A stretch of DNA of 64,000 bases from Ancistrus triradiatus (lineage: Eukaryota; Chordata; Actinopteri; Siluriformes; Loricariidae), in NCBI GenBank assembly GCA_025084515.1, contig JAJAGP010000860.1, positions 124,001 to 188,000 of the forward strand, read 5' to 3'. A program made the translations under genes and the position numbers. Positions 59,083-64,000 of this stretch are shown here, piece after piece. The notes beneath the pieces are model-generated. The model was not told the origin of the DNA, searched no databases, and was given only the letters and a program-made list of their open reading frames with translations. Position 1 is the stretch's first letter. Each line of letters begins with the position of its first letter.

Positions 59083-60592
59083 CAGTGCCTTGCAAAAGTA
59101 TTCGGCCCCCTTGAACTTTTCAACCTTTTGCCACATTTCAGGCTTCAAACATCAAGATATGAAATTGTAATTTTTTGTGAAGAATCACCAACAAGTGGGA
59201 CACAATCGTGAAGTGGAACGAAATTTATTGGATATTTTAAACTTTTTTTTAGAAATAAAAAACTGAAAAGTGGGGCGTGCAAAATTATTCGGCCCCCCCC
59301 TTTACTTTCAGTGCAGCAAACTCACTCCAGAAGTTCAGTGAGGATCTCTGAATGATCCAATGTTGACCTAAATGACTGATGATGATAAATAGAATCCACC
59401 TGTGTGTAATCAAGTCTCCGTATAAATGCACATGCTCTGTGATAGTCTCAGAGTTCTGTTCAAAGCGCAGAGAGCATCATGAAGACCAAGGAACACACCA
59501 GGCAGGTCCGAGATACTGTTGTGTAGAAGTTTAAAGCCGGATTTGGATACAAAAAGATTTCCCAAGCTTTAAACATCTCAAGGAGCACTGTGTAAGCGAT
59601 CATATTGAAATGGAAGGAGTAATCAGACCACTGCAAATCTACCAAGACCTGGCCGTCCCTCTCAACCTTCAGCTCAAACAAGGAGAAGACTGATCAGAGA
59701 TGCAGCCAAGAGGCCCATGAACACTCTGGATGAACTGCAGAGATCTACAGCTGAGGGTGGGAGACTCTGTCCATAGGACAACAATCAGTCGTACACTGCA
59801 AAAATCTGGCCTGTATGGAAGAGTGGCAAGAAGAAAGCCATTTCTCAAAGATATCCATAAAAAGCAAAACAGCTCATCACCCTGAACGCACCATCCCCAC
59901 TGTCAAACATGGTGGTGGCAGCATCATGGTTTGGGCCTGCTTTTCTTCAGCAGGGACAGGGAAGATGGTTAAAATTGATGGGAAGATGGATGGAGCCAAA
60001 TACAGGACCATTCTGGAAAGAAACCTGTTGGAGTCTGCAAAAGATCTGAGACTGGGACGGAGAGATTTTTTCTTCCAACAAGACAATGATCCAAAACATA
60101 AAGCAAAATCTACAATGGAGTGGTTCACAAATAAACGTATCCAGGTGTTAGAATGGCCAAGTCAAAGTCCAGACCTGAATCCAATCGAGAATCTGTGGAA
60201 AGAGCTGAAAACTGCTGCTCACAAACGCTCTCCATCCAACCTCACTGAGCTCCAGCTGTTTTGCAAGGAAGAATGGGCAAAAACTTTCATTCTCTCAATG
60301 TGCAAAACTGATAGAGACATACCCCAAGCGACTTGCAGCTGTAATCGCAGCAAAAGGTGGCGCCCCAAAGTATTAACGCAAGGGGGCCGAATAATTTTGC
60401 ACGCCCCACTTTTCAGCTTTTCATTTCTAAAAAAAGTTTAAAATATCCAATAAATTTAATTACACTTCCCGATTGTGTCCCACTTGTTGATTCTTCCCAA
60501 AAAATTACAATTTCATATCTTTATGTTTGAAGCCTGAAATGTGGCAAAAGGTTGAAAAGTTCAAGGGGGCCGAATACTTTTGCAAGGCACTG
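59083..60592 (+). mobile_element. Tc1-type element, CAGTGCCTTGCAAAAGTATT family, 1510 bp
   Basis: Ends CAGTGCCTTGCAAAAGTATT and its exact reverse complement are flanked by TA (59081-59082, 60593-60594). Inner direct repeats GTGCAAAATTATTCGGCCCC lie on both sides, an IR/DR layout. The well-matched ends suggest it is among the younger insertions here. Confidence 0.93.
59479..60376 (+). pseudogene. Tc1 transposase, stops in N-terminus and missing first catalytic Asp
   Basis: ATG at 59479 opens MKTKEHTRQVRDTVV, but stop codons follow in the DNA-binding half. From 59815 a 208-codon frame is open: [60 protein letters not shown]. The WSDETKIELFG block that carries the first Asp of the DDE triad is absent; sequence jumps from the KDIHKK region to TAHHPE. 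A frameshift near 60330 also spoils the last residues; the family's usual stop would be at 60374-60376. Confidence 0.88.
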
Positions 60593-61063
60593 TAACAAGG
60601 AAGAGACCTTCGGAGGAACAAGACTCGAAAAGGGGCCATCCTCGTTGGGTAAATAAAATATTGAATGAAATAACAAATACATGCTTATCGGCACTATTTA
60701 TCCAGTACACAAAATCACTGTAGGATGTTATTCGGACACAGCCACCTCTGTGGTGTGCGTCCGTGGCTTCTTTAAAACTACTCGTATAAGCTTTTAATTT
60801 TCCTTTTTACACTGCAGCCATGTCCTCCTGTGGCCACTTTTGGCCATTTCTTTAAGAATTTCCTCAAACACAGAGTGGATGCAATTTGTGCCTTCTAATT
60901 TTGTGTAATTACATACCACCCGAAATATTTATGATGTATATTAATTCCCTATCCCGGCACTGAAAACCTCCCTCACTGCTGTCGTTCATTTCTCTTGTCC
61001 TCCCCTCAACTAGGGGAACGTCTATGCCCCCAGGAGATAAATTCATATTAGAAATACTTTACA

Positions 61064-61201
61064 ATTACAGCATTTAGCAGACGCCCTTATAGACAGACAT
61101 ACAATTGGTACAGTCTTACAATCCAAGCAATTGTGGGTTAAGGGTCCTGCTCAAGGACCCAACAGTGGCAGCTTGGTAGAGGTGGGATTTGAACCCTGGA
61201 C
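61064..61201 (-). mobile_element. tRNA-derived SINE, truncated minus copy
   Basis: TACAGCATTTAGCAGACGCC start, ending GGGATTTGAACCCTGGACC where a Tc1 fragment takes over. Confidence 0.85.
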
Positions 61202-61398
61202 CCACTTTTTCGAAAGAGGAACAGGGTGAAAAGGCCAAGATATGCTAAAGCTCACAGAGTAGAATGAAGATCAGTGGAAAAGAGTATTATGGAGTGATGA
61301 AGCCAAGTTTGAAATTTTTATGTTATATATAGTCCCATTGTACCATTGCTAAGACAACAAATCCAATGATGGCCTAAGACTTTTGGACAGTACTGTAC
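61202..61398 (+). mobile_element. Tc1-type right-end fragment, CAGTACTGTGCAAAAGTCTT family
   Basis: GATATGCTAAAGCTCACAGA and AGTATTATGGAGTGATGAAG (transposase words for VLWSDEAKFEIF), then the inverted end GCCTAAGACTTTTGGACAGT. Confidence 0.75.
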
Positions 61399-63030
61399 AT
61401 GTAGAGAAAGACTTCAACAGTAAATGTGTTGAATATATAATAACTTGCATAATTACATCAGTTCCCCTCAAAAAAAAGGTGAACTCATTTGAAAATAAAG
61501 AATATTCGTGTGAATGCCGTACAGTCCATGTTATGTAGTCTGGTCAAGTGCTGCTTCTGCAGACGAGGAAAAACCAAGGAAAAAAAAAAAAAGGGATGTG
61601 CAGGGCAAGCAGGACAGCCGAGCAGTCGAACACGGAATATAAAAATTAATGATGCACCTCATAATAGCCTACCCCTTTTTCTCGATGGAAAGGAGAATGA
61701 AGGCATTGAGCAGAAATGAACAATGTGCCCGGACAGCTCAAAGACATGACATGATTGAGTTTTTTAAAAGCCTGCGGTGAGGTTCAAAGGATGCAGAGGT
61801 TAGGAAGGGCTAATCAGAGGCAGTGTGCTGGCCTGATCCGACTGGACAGCTACACAAACTGTGAACTAAGCTCTAGACTCACACTTAGGACTACAAATCC
61901 AAGCTAAGATAACAAAGGGCATGCTGGAGTAATGTAAGCTATGTGCAGATATGAGCTCGTCCGAAGGAATCTTACACGACGTCAGAGTATCAGTACTTGA
62001 TATACACGGAGTGGCCACTTTATTAGAGATACCTTTCAAGATTGGACAATCAGATGGTGGAATTCAGAAAATCAAGTGAGCAGGTTTTCTCTGGCTCAGA
62101 CACACCAGTGTCAGTGCTGGCCTGTTAATAGTCCACCAGCCAAAAATGTCCAGACACCAGCATCCCGTAGGCAATCAGTTAAATGTAAATACTGAAATAC
62201 AGGGCAGTCAGGATTTTGCATTGCATTACCTGGCGTTTTTGTGATATGATTGCAGTATGGTTTGTATTTGTATTATTGGGATATTATGTATTGTTGGAAA
62301 AGAGTTCAATCAAGCCCTTTGCCCAAGAATCACGAGTGCACCACTATTATATGGCATACGGTAGTACTATTTGTTAGACTGTATTACACATTACATACTT
62401 CACCTTAGTATGTTACCAAATCAATTCAATTATACTTATGTAGTAGTCCAATTTGGAATTACTTACTACAACCATAAAATGTTTTACACCAAGTTTGAAC
62501 CAACGCTATGGTGGAATTTTTTAATATATTATAAATTCATTTTATTTGTATTGATTTTTATTATACATTTTAATAAGTTATTAACATACTATGTGTAGCA
62601 CATATGCACGCACCTGCAATTTTGGGACAGATTTTGCAGAGGGTTGGGAAATATGTACCATTGCTGGGGCAAATGTACCATTTTGCGCAGTTCTAGGTAA
62701 CCAATGACAGAGTAGTTCCCGTGCTGAGCTTCTATGAAAAAACTAGCAGATCCAGTGCTTGCGATAATTACAACCAGGCTTGAGACAAATCTGAACGCCA
62801 TGTTTTTGAGAGTACTGAGTTGTCTGAATTCAGTTTCAGGTTGGTATCCAAATGTATATGCACAAGCACTGAAAAAGTGAGTTTTACATAGCATGTCCCA
62901 TTAAAACACTAAAGTTTAGATTACATGTTGAAAAGGAACCTTTAATCCTGAATAACTGGTCTCATGTGGGTAAGTTCAGTTGGCATTCTCATGATACATG
63001 CCCTTGGATGTTACTGTATGTGTTCATCAG
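61399..63030. other. alpl intron 5 segment
   Basis: No gene is seen. A short CACTTTATTAGAGATACC-type DNA-transposon end lies at about 62010-62040. Confidence 0.5.
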
Positions 63031-63206
63031 GGAAGTCTGTGGGCATTGTCACGACGACAAGGATAAATCACGCCACCCCGAGTGCAGCGTACGCCCACAG
63101 TGTGGACCGTGACTGGTACTCTGATGGAGATATGCCTGTTGAGGCAGTACAGGAAGGCTGCAAAGACATCGCCAGACAGCTCATGGAGAACATCCCCAAC
63201 ATTGAT
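63031..63206 (+). CDS. alpl: alpl exon 6 ([20 protein letters not shown])
   Basis: Acceptor GTTCATCAG and donor GAT|GTAAGG bound 176 bases (phase 1 in, phase 0 out). The peptide is [58 protein letters not shown]. Thr in HATP is an Mg ligand in the family. The next exon (human VIMGGGRKYM) is not in the remaining 0.8 kb, where a Tc1 copy starts at 63636. Confidence 0.97.
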
Positions 63207-63635
63207 GTAAGGCGGAGCAGCTAACTGGTTCAGGGCAGGGTTCAAACCCTACTTTGAATGACATATCTTGCTAGTTTTCTGCTTAAGAAAATGTCTCATT
63301 TTATTAGTTTGGCTTGTCAAAGCCAAAATACTGTTCTTCCTCTTACTATTCGTCATGTTTTTGCAATCAAAAATTTAAGGACTTGCTTCTCCTACAGTTT
63401 TCAAGCTGCTTACATGAAAATGTGCAATATTATAGATCATATGCCTGAATGGTGTGCTTATGCTTTTCTTTTGTTTGTAAAAACTTCATTTAAACATAGG
63501 TCACTTTTTTTACACACTCCAAGCAGCCACATACATCCCCAATACATACATACTCATTCTGTTCCTGTTAACCAGTGTTAGCAATGCAGAGTTAAACTCG
63601 GAATTGTGATATAGCCAAAAATATTGGGACAGCTA

Positions 63636-64000
63636 CAGTGGGGCAAAAAAGTATTTAGCCACTGATTGTGCAAGTTCTCCTACTTAGAAAGATGAGAGAG
63701 GTCTGTAATTTATCATAGCTACACTTCAACTATGAGAAAAGAAAAAAAAATCCAGGAAATCACATTGTAGAATTTTTAAAGAATTTAATTGTAAATTATG
63801 GTGGAAAATAAGTATTTTGGTCACCCACAAACAAGCAAGATTTCTGGCTCTCACAGACCTGTAACTTCTTTCTTTAAGAAGCTCCTTCTGTCCTCCACTC
63901 GTTACCTGTATTATTGGCACCTGTTTGACCTCATTATCTGTATAAAAGGCACCTGTCCACAGCCTCAAACAGTCAGACTCCCTAACTCAACCATGCCAAG
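63636..64000 (+). mobile_element. Tc1-type element, CAGTGGGGCAAAAAAG family, copy 3, cut by window end
   Basis: CAGTGGGGCAAAAAAGTATT follows TA. The sequence continues with the family's subterminal region (TTCTCCTACTTAGAAAGATG, ATGGTGGAAAATAAGTATTT) up to what looks like the transposase start at the last bases (ACCATGCCAAG). Confidence 0.85.

Larger units (their letters stand above)
58930..60720 (+). repeat. AGCATTGTCTCAAAGCA repeat split by a Tc1 insertion
   Basis: The left part (58930-59082) ends CTCCCTAAACA; the right part resumes at 60593 with ACAAGGAAGAGACCTTCGGA. In the unbroken copy at 48086-48440 these pieces are adjacent (CCTAAGTGTTATGAGGAAGA). The TA at the break is duplicated. Confidence 0.7.
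32865..64000 (+). other. alpl: alpl gene (tissue-nonspecific alkaline phosphatase), 5' half, partial
   Basis: One non-coding and five coding exons on the plus strand, all with GT..AG borders and compatible phases, encode the first 219-225 residues. Human ALPL has 524. The product is a secreted-then-GPI-anchored zinc/magnesium phosphomonoesterase that hydrolyses pyrophosphate, pyridoxal phosphate and other monoesters at the cell surface, and is needed for bone mineralisation. Seen here are the signal peptide, the first metal-binding Asp (LFLGDG), the nucleophilic Ser (ADSAGTATA) and the Mg-ligand Thr (NHATPS). The C-terminal half and GPI signal lie beyond base 64000. The exon-border phases match those I recall for human ALPL. 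It could be another alkaline phosphatase paralogue, but the ece1 neighbour favours alpl. Confidence 0.93.

Overview
The window is vertebrate nuclear DNA, almost certainly from a ray-finned fish. It has widely spaced exons with GT..AG borders, no operons, dozens of Tc1/mariner copies, tRNA-derived SINEs carrying the teleost box gtcgctctggataagggcg, hAT remnants and many microsatellites. The heavy Tc1 load would fit a catfish or another otophysan, but that part is a guess.

Two real protein genes are present, head to head. On the minus strand lies the 5' half of ece1 (endothelin-converting enzyme 1, an M13/neprilysin-family metalloprotease): an isoform-c first exon (about 29713-29603), an isoform-d first/common exon (24840-24712) and eight further coding exons down to 1524. 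Together they encode about 407 residues: cytosolic tail, membrane anchor and the N-terminal half of the ectodomain. The zinc-binding catalytic half lies beyond base 1. On the plus strand lies the 5' half of alpl (tissue-nonspecific alkaline phosphatase): a TATA-driven non-coding exon 1 (about 32865-32916), then coding exons 2-6 (50342-50429, 54268-54387, 56207-56322, 56814-56988, 63031-63206), which include the nucleophilic serine. The rest lies beyond base 64000. ECE1 and ALPL are also divergent near-neighbours on human 1p36.12, so this is conserved microsynteny. The two products have no known joint pathway; ECE1 matures endothelins and alkaline phosphatase serves mineralisation and phosphate metabolism.

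All else is intron or intergenic DNA filled with mobile elements. Layout: 1-5100 hAT and pogo-like MITEs plus a Tc1 copy; 5400-11000 ece1 exons with Tc1 copies and a SINE between them; 11100-18300 nested Tc1-in-MITE insertions; 18600-23100 two more Tc1-type elements, one split by a hAT; 23100-32800 sparse intron and intergenic DNA with the two ece1 promoters; 33000-50000 alpl intron 1 with Tc1-in-Tc1 and other copies; 49000-52500 a local tandem duplication around alpl exon 2; 52500-64000 alpl exons 3-6 with two large Tc1-type elements. All recognised transposases are broken by stops, frameshifts or deletions.

The points most worth a second look are the fish conservation of the ECE-1c and ECE-1d alternative starts (including coding bases that double as a splice acceptor), the tandem duplication that left a decoy copy of the alpl exon-2 acceptor, and a 46-codon membrane-type small ORF with a strong splice donor inside alpl intron 1.
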